From: Cryptomeria japonica
Taxonomy: Eukaryota; Streptophyta; Pinopsida; Cupressales; Cupressaceae
Assembly: GCF_030272615.1 (NCBI RefSeq)
Contig: NC_081408.1
Location: 408,516,889 to 408,580,888, forward strand
Direction of reading: 5' to 3'
DNA length: 64,000 bases
Every line of letters begins with the position of its first letter. The first letter of the stretch is position 1. The position numbers and the translations under genes are program-made. This document shows positions 1-10,884 of this stretch, in pieces. The notes beneath the pieces were generated by a model. The model saw nothing but the letters and a program-made list of their open reading frames with translations. It did not search any database and was not told where the DNA came from.

Positions 1-128
1 AACTTAGATAGAGTCTCTAGTTCACCATATTCGGCCAACGGACAAACGGCACGAAACCCAACTCCTCCACAACGATTTGACTCTCAAAGCACTCACTGAA
101 ATTAAAGTCATATCCCGAGTGTGCCCAT
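1..128. other. Unassigned left edge
   Basis: No reading frame, repeat or RNA gene is recognised here. Confidence 0.3.
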
Positions 129-163
129 TCAAGAATAGAATCCATCCCAAATAATAGTTCTTA

Positions 164-595
164 TTAAAAATGAGAGTTCATGACCCAGCGGATATCTTCC
201 TCGACAATCCCCGATTCCAAACCCCAGGCCAAGATCATGGTAGCTATATCCACATTGCATTTCCACCGATGTGTGGCTTGTTGGAAGAAAAAGCCCAGCG
301 TCCCCTGCATCGCTCTTATAACTTCCTCTGATGGGCATTTGAGCAGTAGTCCAAGTCTTCGATTTTCCACCGGTCCATAAAGAGCTTTCTGTTGCTTCTT
401 TGTTTGGAAGATGAATGTAGCCTCCATCCTGTCGCCAAACAACACCTGCACAAAAAGGAGCACACACACACCAGCTAACAGAAGAATGATGAAATGCATC
501 AAATTTGGCTTCTTTAAAAAGGAAGTCGGCTCGTGCAAGTAGTTAATCACAGTACTGCCACGACCCTTGATAGTTATTACTTGACGTTGTGAATA
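164..595 (-). CDS. Unidentified ORF with one membrane segment
   Basis: This minus-strand frame is open from just after a TGA at 598-596 to a TAA at its low end, about 143 codons. It has no ATG near its start. The first in-frame ATG is at complement(499..497), directly before a hydrophobic stretch (MHFIILLLAGVCVLLFVQVL) that would form one membrane helix. A Cys/Trp-containing tail follows, ending in WVMNSHF. I do not recognise the family. A second overlapping frame (129-467, -) looks like a shadow. It may be one exon of a larger gene, a fragment of a mobile element, or a chance ORF. The ORF is open without stops, unlike most of the surrounding decayed sequence. Confidence 0.25.
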   Translation of the reverse strand, partial: YSQRQVITIKGRGSTVINYLHEPTSFLKKPNLMHFIILLLAGVCVLLFVQVLFGDRMEATFIFQTKKQQKALYGPVENRRLGLLLKCPSEEVIRAMQGTLGFFFQQATHRWKCNVDIATMILAWGLESGIVEEDIRWVMNSHF

Positions 596-880
596 TCATG
601 TCATCACCCGCTCGCATAGTTGGAAACATTATAAACGGGAGCTTGCTGTAAGGAAGCACATGTAACGATTCACATCACTGTCGTTATTGCTATCATTCAT
701 GCTCACAAATACAACAAAATTGAGGAGTAACATGCTTGAGCTACCAATCATTACAAAACAAGAGTTAATGACCATCAAAAATGTGATTAACACACATCAT
801 ATATGTACTTCGGGAATAGAAAATATCATATGTTGTCTAATAGCATGATATGACCCTATCATGTCATCATTTAGAGTTCG
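596..880. other. No gene seen
   Basis: AT-rich spacer between the unidentified ORF and the 3' end of the LINE. No clear poly(A) tail or target-site duplication marks the LINE end here. Confidence 0.3.
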
Positions 881-894
881 AGTTTCAACCCATC

Positions 895-3800
895 TTATTC
901 TAAATCCAACTTGTCATCAAAAACTTCAAAAATAGAATCCTCAATCTGATTAAAGGACAAAGCCCATTTAGACAATTTATTTGCATCTGTATTGCCCTCC
1001 CGTTTGACATGGCTAACCATAACATCTTCAAAATGACTCAAGTCCTCTAAAATTAGTGAGATAAAATTTTGTAGGTGCCATGCTTTAATTTGGCCATTTT
1101 TTATTGCCTGGATTATAATCAATGAGTCCCCTTCTAGATGAAGTTTTTTAATCCCCATTTTCTGAGCACATAGAATTGCTAGCCACACTGCATAAACTTC
1201 TGCCTCATTGTTGGTGCCTTGTTTGATACGCTATGCTCCCAATTTTAAAATATTGTTGCTATGATCTCGAAAAACATCCCACCCCTAATAGACCCCCTCC
1301 ACGCTGAGCTGCCCCATCAAAATTGGCTTTGATCCACTTCGGCTGAGGTGGAGTCCATACTGTGGGTGAGTTAAATTTCTTACTCATTTGCCTAGAATGC
1401 CAGGCCCCATGTCTTATTTTGATATTAGGCCATGCTTTTTGTATTTTCATGTCCTCTATGGTGAAAGGGTTTTTCGTTGAATCCATCTGAGAAGCTGCAG
1501 CCCACAAAGTTTCCTCCACTGCCTGATCGATTATGCTACACAACCTTCTAACATCCTCAGCCTTGTCTTGGAAAATCCTCTGATTTCTTTCCTTTCATAT
1601 TTCCCATATCACAAGTGATGGGCATATGTTCCATATGCTTGAGAGAGTTGATTTCTTGTTTTGTCTTGGCCAGCTATCAAACACATCTTTGAGCGAATTT
1701 GGCAATGGGCTTTGCCATTGCAATTTACCTTTCACCAAATACCAACATTTGTGCGCTATCTTGCATTTTAACAGGAGGTGGTCAAGATTCTCTTCAACTT
1801 CCCCACACATAAAGAACCTGGTCGGTCCTACCAATCCAAGCCTTTTCCTCCTCTCACCAGTTAGAATTCTCCCTTTCAAGGCCAGCCATGCAAACGCCCC
1901 TACTTTGGGTAGACAATGCTTATGCCAAATTAAATCATTAGCTATCTTGCAGTCCCCTACCAAGCCTTCCAAAATCCTATACCCTAATTTAACCGGGTAG
2001 TTCCCATCTTTTGAACCACACCAAATTACTCTGTCCTCACCTTTTGTGAGGTAAATCTTTCTTTGATCCAAAACTTGTTTTAAAAGTATTTGTTGTTAAT
2101 TCGATAGCCCTATGTCTGAGAGGTCTTTCCAGCACTAAACTTCTCCTAGGTGACTTTGTTTGCTCACTAAATAGTCACTGACCTTGTCACCCCAAATCCT
2201 GCATAAAAGAGATTTTGCTTCAGAAAAATTGGCCATGTGTTTTATAACTGGGTATGCCACCCAAGAATCATCCTAGAATTTAGTTGACTTTCTGTTACCA
2301 ATATGCCACGAGATATGATCTGTGAGTACTTTCCTGCTGCTCACTATGAAGTTTCAAATTGCAGATCCTCTAGGTGGGTTTTTGATTGTGAAAATTTTGT
2401 GATTCTCCATTGTGTCTAGGTATTTGGCCCTCATAACCTTTACCCATAATTGATTTGGGTTAGTATAAATGCTCCAAGAGATTTTAGATCCCAGAGCCTC
2501 ATTCATAATTTGCCAATTCCTAAGCCCAGCACCACCCTTCACTTTCGAACTGCAAACTTTTTCCCAAGCCAATAGAGGGATCTTATCTTGTTCATTAGCT
2601 CCATTCCAAAAGAAATTTCTCATTTTCTGTTTGATCACATTGATGATTTTGCTGGGAATTTTTAGACATGTCATTGAGAAGATGGGTATGGCTGAGACAA
2701 TTGTTTTTAACATCAAAATTATGCTTGCCAAAGTCAACCATTTACTTTTCCATCCCTCCAATCTATTGAAGCAGCTTTCTACCAAAATTCTCCAAATTGC
2801 TGACTTATTAGCACCTCCAAATAAGGGAACACCTAAAAACTTACTTGGTAAAGTTCCCAGCTTCATGCCAAGAATGCTAATAATTTCCCTCTATTTCAAA
2901 GGTGGAGTATTGAAGAAAGAAATCTCATATTTGAGCTAGTTCACTTTTTGACCTGACATTTGTTCATATTTATCTATCACTTGTTTTACAACCCAAGCTT
3001 CCCTTGTCGAGGCCTCTCCACCTAGGAAATTGTCATCAACAAATTGCAGATGAGTCAGAGGGTCCACCCCTATAGCAATCCTTATACCCTTCCATCGGCC
3101 AGCATTACAATCTTTCGAAATCAAACGCCCCAACACTTCTGTCATGATGATGAAAAGGAAAGGGGACAGTGGGTCCCCCTGTCTTAAACCCTTGTTGGAA
3201 GAGAAGAAACCCCGAGGGCTCCCATTGATAAGGATGGAGAACCGAGGGGATTTAATACAACTTTCTATCTAGGCTATCCAAATTGGGTCAAAGCCCAATT
3301 TCACAAGAACTTTTAAGAGGAAATCTCTATTAACCTCATCATAGGCTTTCCTGATATCCACTTTTATCATAATATTCTCCTTTTTAGTTAGACGGATGGA
3401 ATGAATTGCCTCATGTGCCAAAATAATACCTTCATAAATCAATCTACCAGGGGTAAAACCACTATGTTCCAGGGAGATAACCTCTTCTAAAATACATTTT
3501 AACCTGTTAGCTATCACTTTAGAGATCACTTTATAGATCGTGTTGCACAAAGAGATGGGCCCGAAGTCATGGAAGGTAGATATGTTTTCCTTTTTTGGGA
3601 TCAGTGCTATGAAAGTATTGTTAAAGTCCTTAAGGATAAAACCACGTGTTCTAGACTCCTCCAATACTTCCTCCATCGACACAGCCCTGAGTAACATTTT
3701 GTTATGTTGCTCCTTCACACAAGGGGGTAAGACATCCATAACAAAATGCAACTCTTGGTCTGCCCTTGATTCTCCATTGAAATTACTCGAGAAGAAGTTC

Positions 3801-5009
3801 ATCACCTCACTGTTGATGGAAACCTGGTTGGTTAATATCTCTCCCTCCGTATTGTGTATTGAGAAAATTTTGTTATAATTCCTCCTAACCTTTGTAGAGG
3901 TGTGGAAAAATTTGGTATTCATGTCACCTTCCTTTAGCCATGTCTCATGGGATTTTTGTCTCCAAAAGGTTTCTTCTCTTTCTAAGACTTCAGAGTACAC
4001 CTTATTAAGTTGTTTCTCTCTCAAGAAGGTCGATTCATCCATGCCTTATAAAATAATTTGTTCGTGTAGTGTTTTAAAATCTTCCTCTAGACTCAATTTC
4101 TCATTGAAAATATTTTTGAAAGACTCCTTGTTCCACTTTTTGAGTTGTTCTTTTACAAATTGAAGTTTTTTGAGAAACATAAAAGCCTTATTACCTAGAT
4201 TTTCGGGGGGCGAGTTCCAACATGTCTCCACCAGAGGTCTTAAATCGTTATCCCTTAGCCACATAGCTTCAAATTTGAAAGGGCATCTATCAGGGGCTCT
4301 TTCATCCTGAATTCGAATGCCAATGGGGTAGTGGTCTGATCCGGTGAATGGAAAAACATCAACACTACACGTCCATAGATGAGAGGACCAGTCACCAGCT
4401 ATGAAGAATCTGTCAAGTCTTTCTACTATATTTAAAAATCCACTTCTTATGTTTGTCCAAGTGAATCCCCTAGTTTTGAAGGGGATTTCTATTTACCTGA
4501 ATCGATGATGAAAGAGCCAAAATCTAAGTTACTCTGCCTCATCCAACCATTGCCACCCATTTTTTCGATGGTCGAATCAAGGCATTGAAGTCTCCACCTA
4601 TAAGGAAAGGTGTTACAGTGTCCTATCTAAGGCACCCTGAGATATCATTCCACAACTATTTTTTTAAAGAGGGGCTATTTGGGCCATAGACATTGATTAA
4701 AAACAATTGCAGCTGAAGTTGCTTCGAGTAAACTCGCACCCACTGCCACCATTGTCCCTGGTTAATACTGTTGACCTCCACTAGGGACTCATTCCATAAA
4801 ATGGCTAAACCACCTGAGGCTCCTTGAGCCTCAAATAAGACACATTTCCATTTTTTGAGTCTACTATAAAAGGTTTCAAAATCTTCAGACTTAATTTTGG
4901 TTTCCTGTAGGCAAATGAGATCCGGGCAAAACTGATCAAGACATCTCTTAATTAATCTAACCTTTTCAGGGGCATTGCAGCCCCTGACATTCCACAAAAG
5001 GAACCTCAT
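895..5009 (-). pseudogene. LINE ORF2: endonuclease, RT, RNase H, broken
   Basis: ORF2 starts at ATG 5009. The endonuclease shows NVRG, LICLQETK and GGLAILW at the N-terminus and the catalytic SDH as GSDHYPIGI near 4325-4342. The RT (about 4040-2350) keeps FIALIPK, HSGFTPGR, motif A KVDIRKAYDEV, motif B GLRQGDPLSPFLF near 3165-3195, and a catalytic box FVDD where FADD is usual. Between EEVLEES and FIALIPK the segment that normally holds KAPGPDG is missing, so there is an internal deletion. A zinc-finger segment (1595-2071) has CGEVEENLDHLLLKC. RNase H (895-1543) starts NFDGAAQRGG and has EGDS and NTDANKLSKWA. At least seven breaks separate these parts, so the gene is dead. Confidence 0.85.
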
Positions 5010-6890
5010 TTCTTCTGGGAAGAGACCACGTCCCTTCCTGATCTAAGCTTGAGTTTGCTTTGGCCAGCAACATTACCTGCAATCTCCAATCTAACTGTAT
5101 TGGATTTAGGTCCTCTTTTCTTACTCTCGCCTATCTTTACCTTAGCATTTTGAGCCAAAGTCATTTCTAGAGTTCTCCTATCCGAAACCCCTCCTATAGC
5201 AAGAAGTCCCATGTCATCCTCTCCCTCGGATTTTGATGAAATCAGGTCACCTCCACTATCTTTCACCCCTTCAAAGGATGATTCTAGGTTTTGGATGGGA
5301 GAGATTTGGATATCCTTAAAGACTGTTTCCTCCATGATTTGATCAATTGTTAGAAGTGTAGAGGGGAGCTTGTCATCATATAAGTGTGTCTTTTCTTGAG
5401 GCACCTCATTATGTTCTTTAGGCATATCCTCCATCTAAGTCTCTAGGACTAAAGTCTCTTCCTCATCTGCCATGGAATCAGCTTAAAAAATTTGTGGGGA
5501 CACATTGATGTCCTCTTCAGTATGGTCAACATTTTGCTTATGATTCTTTGAAGAGGTTAAATCTAGAGCACTTAAACCAGTGATAGGGGCCCAGGTGTTT
5601 CTCACTGCATCCATCACCTTACCCTGCAATTGAGGATCACTATATTGGTTTTGAGTCGTTACTGAATATGATCTGACAGTGTTTGTTATGGTTACCAGGT
5701 GCTTTGTAGATGACTCAGATGCAAATAGATAGTTAATCGGTCCTTTTCTAAAACAGAGAGATGCTATTGCGTTCAGATCTGACCCATAACTCTTCCTAGA
5801 ATGTTGTAAAACATCCCAATCCAATGTTTCCCGTTGATGTTCCTAGTCCTTTGATTCTAAAACCCTGATTATATCCTCTGCCAGTCCATCTTGGACTTTA
5901 GACTTTCCTTTGTCTTTGATTTTGCAATCCCCTTTAGCGTGGGCAAAGGAGTTGTAATATGAGCATTTTGCCATCCTTTCTTCCAGGACCACCTTCTGCG
6001 CCTAGATCCCCGAACCAAATTTGATTTCTATTATGTCTGATAAGTTATGCACTAGATCCCAATCGATGCATATCCGCAAGACCATACTGTAATCTGTGGG
6101 ATCTATAAACTCGTCAGCTTTTCTAAAGAAACCTAGGTTTTCACCTATTTTTTAAAGGGTTTCTGTGTTTTTGTATTCCTGAGGCAACCCTGGAAATTTA
6201 ATCCATATTGGTACCCTATTGATGGTTTCTGCATCTGGGTTGAAATTTGGCTTCCATTTGAGAATGCTAAAGCCTTTTCCATCCATAAAGAAAGGTCCAT
6301 TGTCAAGAATCCAATCCCTATCCATATTAGTAGGGCATATAACCAAGAAAAAGCCATTTTCTAGTGTTTTTAGTTCTACACCCTCCCCCCAAATAGAATC
6401 ACACCATGCCCTGATTTTTTACAGAGACGACCACGAGCCCCCCCCATTTCAGGAAGAGAGCGTGTGCATTAAGAAAACTGATATTATCACCCCATTAAAC
6501 ATTCGAGATTTCAATGTTCAGGACTCTATTATAGGTTGAGTTAGGGCATACCTCTGACACTTTCGCAGCTTCCCTCGAGGGCTTCTGCTTCCAAAATTTC
6601 TCTTGCACCGTCTTGAAATCCACCTTTTGATGGTTGCTTAGTACCTCATACTCTTTGAAACTGTCATTGTTCTTAAACCTGTCGTTACATTTAAAACCAC
6701 CTGATACCGTCCTCCTTTGTTGCACATTCTTCAGACCCTTCCATGGCCAAGACTAGTCTCGTAACACTGCACGGGTATCTCTGAAATGGCCACGATACCC
6801 ATTCCTATTCCTTGGCCATTTTCCATTGAAGCCTCCACTGTACCTAAAACCTTCATGGCATCTGAAGCTCTGCCAGGGTCGAACCGCCAT
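5006..6890 (-). pseudogene. LINE ORF1 (nucleic-acid-binding protein), broken
   Basis: ORF1 of the LINE; the protein would coat element RNA. It starts at the ATG at complement(6890..6888) and meets a stop soon after, near 6750. A DUF4283-like core is read at 6152-6346 (WILDNGPFFMDGKGFSILKW, then IWIKFPGLPQEY), with a competing frame over the same bases that implies a shift. A CCHC zinc knuckle follows near 5915-5975, but its second cysteine reads as tyrosine (CSYYNSFAHAKGDC), so zinc binding is probably lost. The C-terminal acidic segment (5006-5434) ends at a TGA that overlaps the ORF2 start as ATGA. Several stops and shifts make it non-functional. Confidence 0.75.
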
Positions 6891-6909
6891 TTTTTCCATA
6901 CGTGTGTGA

Positions 6910-7140
6910 TTCATGTATTTATTGCTTATATGTATATTTTTAATTGATCATGTTTTAATTAAATATGTATTTATTGCTTGTGTTCATATTTTAATTAAAT
7001 ATGTATTTATTGTTTATGTGTATACATGTAGTAATTGCTTGTGTATATTTTTTAATTGATTTTGATATGTATTTATTGCTTATGTGTATATTGCTTAATT
7101 GATTCATGTTTTAATTAAATGTTTGCTTGTATATATTTAA
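6910..7140. repeat. AT-rich imperfect tandem repeat
   Basis: The phrase ATGTATTTATTGCTTATGTG recurs about four times with AATTGATCATGTTTTAATTA-like linkers at roughly 45-65 bp spacing. It abuts the 5' end of the LINE. No coding content is seen. Confidence 0.5.
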
Positions 7141-7690
7141 TCTAAATGTGTATTTTAATTATGTGATTAAGTTATTTGAGAACTATGTGACTAATTTATG
7201 TACATGATCTATCTTCAGCATGTATAATTTTTTTAAATGTCTATGTCAAAATAAATATAATACATACACAACACGTATGTCCTGAAATGTACTAAACTGG
7301 ATGATATACTATATATATTTAATGTCCATGAAACACACGTACTAAACAAGCATGGCACATGAAATAAACAAACTGCACAAAATAAACAAGCATGACATAT
7401 TGTATATATAGGTCCTGAAATATTTTTCAAAATAAGTCCATGTGATGGAATGTTTAGTAAACTGCATGAAAGACATAACAAATCTATATATATCTAGCTC
7501 CTAAAATCAAGAGTACTCCCTAAATTCTAGGCTCATCTTCAAGACACGTGATCGAGAATGAGGAGAATCACAGAGTTGTAAGACAAAATGAAAGTTTGTG
7601 AGAACTACAATATATGTAATTATAAATTTTTATTTAACAACTTCTAAATTGTTTTAAAACATTTTACACGTTATTTAAGTAGTTGTACAA
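7141..7690. other. No gene seen (AT-rich)
   Basis: AT-rich sequence with scattered short ORFs that look like chance. It lies downstream of the decayed minus-strand gene and could include its 3' UTR. Confidence 0.3.
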
Positions 7691-9973
7691 CTAAAAAACT
7701 TGTCGCATATGTACATGAGTAGGCTCTTCTCCTCTTTCCACTAAGTGCTCTGCATCTCCAGGTGCTATAGGGGTTGTCAATGTCTCTACTATCTCATGTT
7801 ATAGTACACATAGATCTTTGAAAAAATAGAAATTTATTAAATTTATATTTAATATTCAATTAAATATATAAATAAAAAATTTAAAGGTCCTATAAATTTT
7901 GCATGTATATCCTAAATTTAGGTGATTTTAAAATGTGTACTTGAAAGTTTATATATATATCGTGTACTTGAGGATCATATCCTGTATAATGCACATCCAC
8001 GTGCTATACATCAGTATGTCCAAGTGTTGTGGGTCGAGTGGTTGTAATATCGGAAGCAAAAGTACTAGAATTAACAAGATCCTCCAAAGTAAAAGAAGAG
8101 CACATATATTTAACATGTCAATGTGCATACACTACATATGTGTATGATTTATATTTATTTAATTATAAAATTATCAAATAAAAACTCAAATTGTTCACCT
8201 GAAATGCAGTCAATGTCTGCAGAAAACTAACAAGAGGGTCACCATGATCATGTGGGTCTAAAAAAACCATCCTAATGGTCGTGTCCACCTGTAACAAAAT
8301 TCAATTTTTACCTTTAATACTTAAGATCTTGATTGAATACATGTATTTTATTTAATATATCTAGATGTACACAATTAAAAATTAATTATATTAGTGTCAA
8401 CACGTACAATTGATGCTGGAGGAGCACTCACCACAATCGTAGGTGGATAATCTGACGTGGAAGTTGGTGTTGTACTCCCCTTTTAAAAAGTTCATTTAAA
8501 TATTTGAACGATATGTCAACAAATAAATAATATATATGTATGTATATATGCATATGTGTACACAAATTGTAACATCTAAATTAAACAATTTTAAAATTAA
8601 AATAAATTACCCCAATAGACGTGTCGAGATCAAGAGGTGTTGATAGTGCACTAAAACGATCGGAAGATCTAACTGTTGATGTGTGGGCCCCAACCATGGC
8701 CTAGAGACATACATGTTTAATGAAGATATATACATGCATTGAATATGTGTGTGTGTGTGTGTGTGTATGTGTGTGTGTGTGTTCAATTTTAACTATAATA
8801 TTAATTTTTCATTTTAAAAAATAGAATAGATGATCTATATAACTTAACATTTGTACATACATACATACATACATGTTTACCACGTGAATCATGATTTGTC
8901 AGATGATCATCGACACATAGGAAATCGACATATGAACCAATATTATCATGATCAACGGATGCTCTGGGTCGTGCGGCTAAAGAGGATGGATCATGATGTG
9001 AAATGGAAGCACCTGGAGCATCACGGGGCCCATAGCATAGTCGATGACAACTGGTACAAAAATGGGGTGCTGGTGTACGCAGAATGGTTGTAATGTCAAC
9101 ATCATCCTCACCTCCTAAATCTCCACTAGCATCATGGCCACCTACCAAATCAGATGTCTGCTGACTAAGGCTACTAGTGAGTGTAGTCAATGCACCCAAT
9201 GTCGAGATAACAAAATGCTGGTAAACATGCATAGGTATGACAGGATCTATGGGAGCCACAAGGGGCTGGTGAGGGGCAGGTTGGTTGGGGTCAGTACGTG
9301 CCCCTAACCTATGTTGTGGCATGCCACCACTAACACCCTGAAATTATCTAAAATCAAAGTAATCGGGCTTTAAACCCAAAATAAACTCTGCATACAATTT
9401 CCTCTAAAAGTATAGGGGCCACTCTAAGTTTTCATGTGGTAGTTGGTCAAATACCATTGCCATTGTTCCCAAAAATTATCAGTCATTCCCTAATGTGTAC
9501 ATCACCTCATTAATATGCAAGATTTGTTTGTAGGAATGGGTTCACCTGTGACAAGGTCTCAAAAATAAGGAACTAAGTGTGCTTTGGTTATTCTCAAGTC
9601 TAAAATCTCCCTATAAGAGAGGTCATTAGAATAGAACTAGCGTCTCACCTCTCTCCATGCTCGATGTGTATCAATCTCCTCATCAATGGATCTAACTACA
9701 TCAAGAACGTTTGATGCAAAATGCAGCATGTGTCATGACATGAGGGGTGCTCTAAGGATCTCATTAACTCTTTCTTGTATAGATCCAACATTCTCATCAA
9801 TTATGGGTCGATATCGAGCCTCATCAGAACCAAGAGGTGGAGGCTAACGTGGGCATGGAGGTGGAGATGGAGGTGGTGCACCATGAGCAGGGTCATGTGG
9901 GGGGGGTGGAGCCTCTAGTGGATTAAGCAATTCAACTATATGAAACTCATCCATGTGTACAATCTGAGCTCTG
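7691..9973 (-). pseudogene. Decayed multi-exon gene, unknown family
   Basis: Minus-strand coding remnants in an exon-intron pattern. A first visible exon (about 9973-8890) opens after an AG acceptor, reads AQIVHMDEFHIVELLNP, and carries many in-frame stops as far as LKPDYFDFR; the part from 9322 on is open (GVSGGMPQHRLGARTDPNQP). Then come four clean exons with AG/GT borders, all phase 0: 8611-8700, 8408-8479, 8199-8288 and 8010-8081 (30, 24, 30, 24 codons). A last exon reads PGDAEHLVERGEEPTHVHMR and ends at a TAG at 7693-7691. The 5' part seems cut off by the repeat tract beginning near 10260. I cannot name the family; a transposon-borne gene is possible. The join between the first exon and 8700 is out of phase, so an indel or missed exon lies there. 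Confidence 0.5.
8742..8782. repeat. (GT)n microsatellite
   Basis: Interrupted GT dinucleotide run inside an intron of the decayed gene; a short CATA run follows at about 8854-8873. Confidence 0.8.
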
Positions 9974-10279
9974 CATATATATACATTTAAATACAAACAT
10001 GAATAAAAAAATTATTTTAAAAAATTAACTTTTGAAATTGAATAAATAATAAAAACATGGATACATATCCATACAAGCTAGAGACAAATTTGATCAAGAA
10101 CATTCATATATGAAATCAAGAATATGTAAATGATTACATAAGAATCCAATAACACACACACACACACATATATTTCAAACATTTGATCACATGTATGCAT
10201 TTTTTTTTAAACTTTCAAGCACGTGTATATATACATGTACTAAATTCAATCACTAATTTTTAATATCTAGGACTTTTAA

Positions 10280-10880
10280 AATTAATCCTAGGATGTACAT
10301 GCCTTAAGGGGATTGGCCTAACTAGAACATGTGGCTTAAGGGGATCAAACTAAATAGGACAAGTGGCTTAAGGGGATAGGCCTAATTAGGAAATGTCGCT
10401 TAAGGGGAATAAGCTTTAAATAGTCCACACATGTGGCTCGAGGGGATCATGGATCTATTTAGGACATATGGATTAAAAGGGGATCATTTGAAATAATTAG
10501 TACATGGATTAAGGGGAAATTAACTAATTAGGATCAAACTAAATAGGTCACATGGCTTAAGGGGATGGTCATAATTAGGACATGTGGCTTAAGGGGATGG
10601 TCATAATAGTTCCTAAATTATGGCATATTAATAGGACCCAATATGTCATAATATGCCCTATTATGGCATAATAGGACCTATTATGTCATATTAGGTCCTA
10701 TTAAATGCCATAATAGGACCCATTATGGCATAATAGTCCACCTAATATGACATAATAGGATCTATTATGCCATAATATGTCCTAATAGGTCCTATTATGG
10801 CATAATAAGGCCTATTATGACATATTTGGTCCACTTATGAAATTAACTAATTAGGATTAAACTAAATAAATTATTGTTTG
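10280..10880. repeat. Two short repeat families next to the satellite
   Basis: From about 10280 to 10620 the phrase ACATGTGGCTTAAGGGGAT recurs roughly every 30-40 bp with AACTAAATAGG-like linkers. From about 10620 to 10830 it changes to a self-complementary phrase (CATAATAGGACCTATTATG) repeated many times. The AAGGGG core is shared with the longer satellite that follows, which suggests stepwise divergence of one repeat. Confidence 0.65.
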
Positions 10881-10884
10881 GTAT

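Larger units (their letters stand above)
880..6895 (-). mobile_element. L1-type LINE, near full length, decayed
   Basis: A non-LTR retrotransposon on the minus strand, with its 5' end near 6890 and 3' end near 880. Order of parts: ORF1 with a DUF4283-like domain and a zinc knuckle, then ORF2 with apurinic-type endonuclease, reverse transcriptase, zf-RVT-like zinc finger and C-terminal RNase H. This is the usual layout of plant L1 elements with RNase H. Stops and frameshifts break both ORFs, so it cannot make its own proteins. The 5' UTR looks short or missing. No target-site duplication was resolved. Confidence 0.85.
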
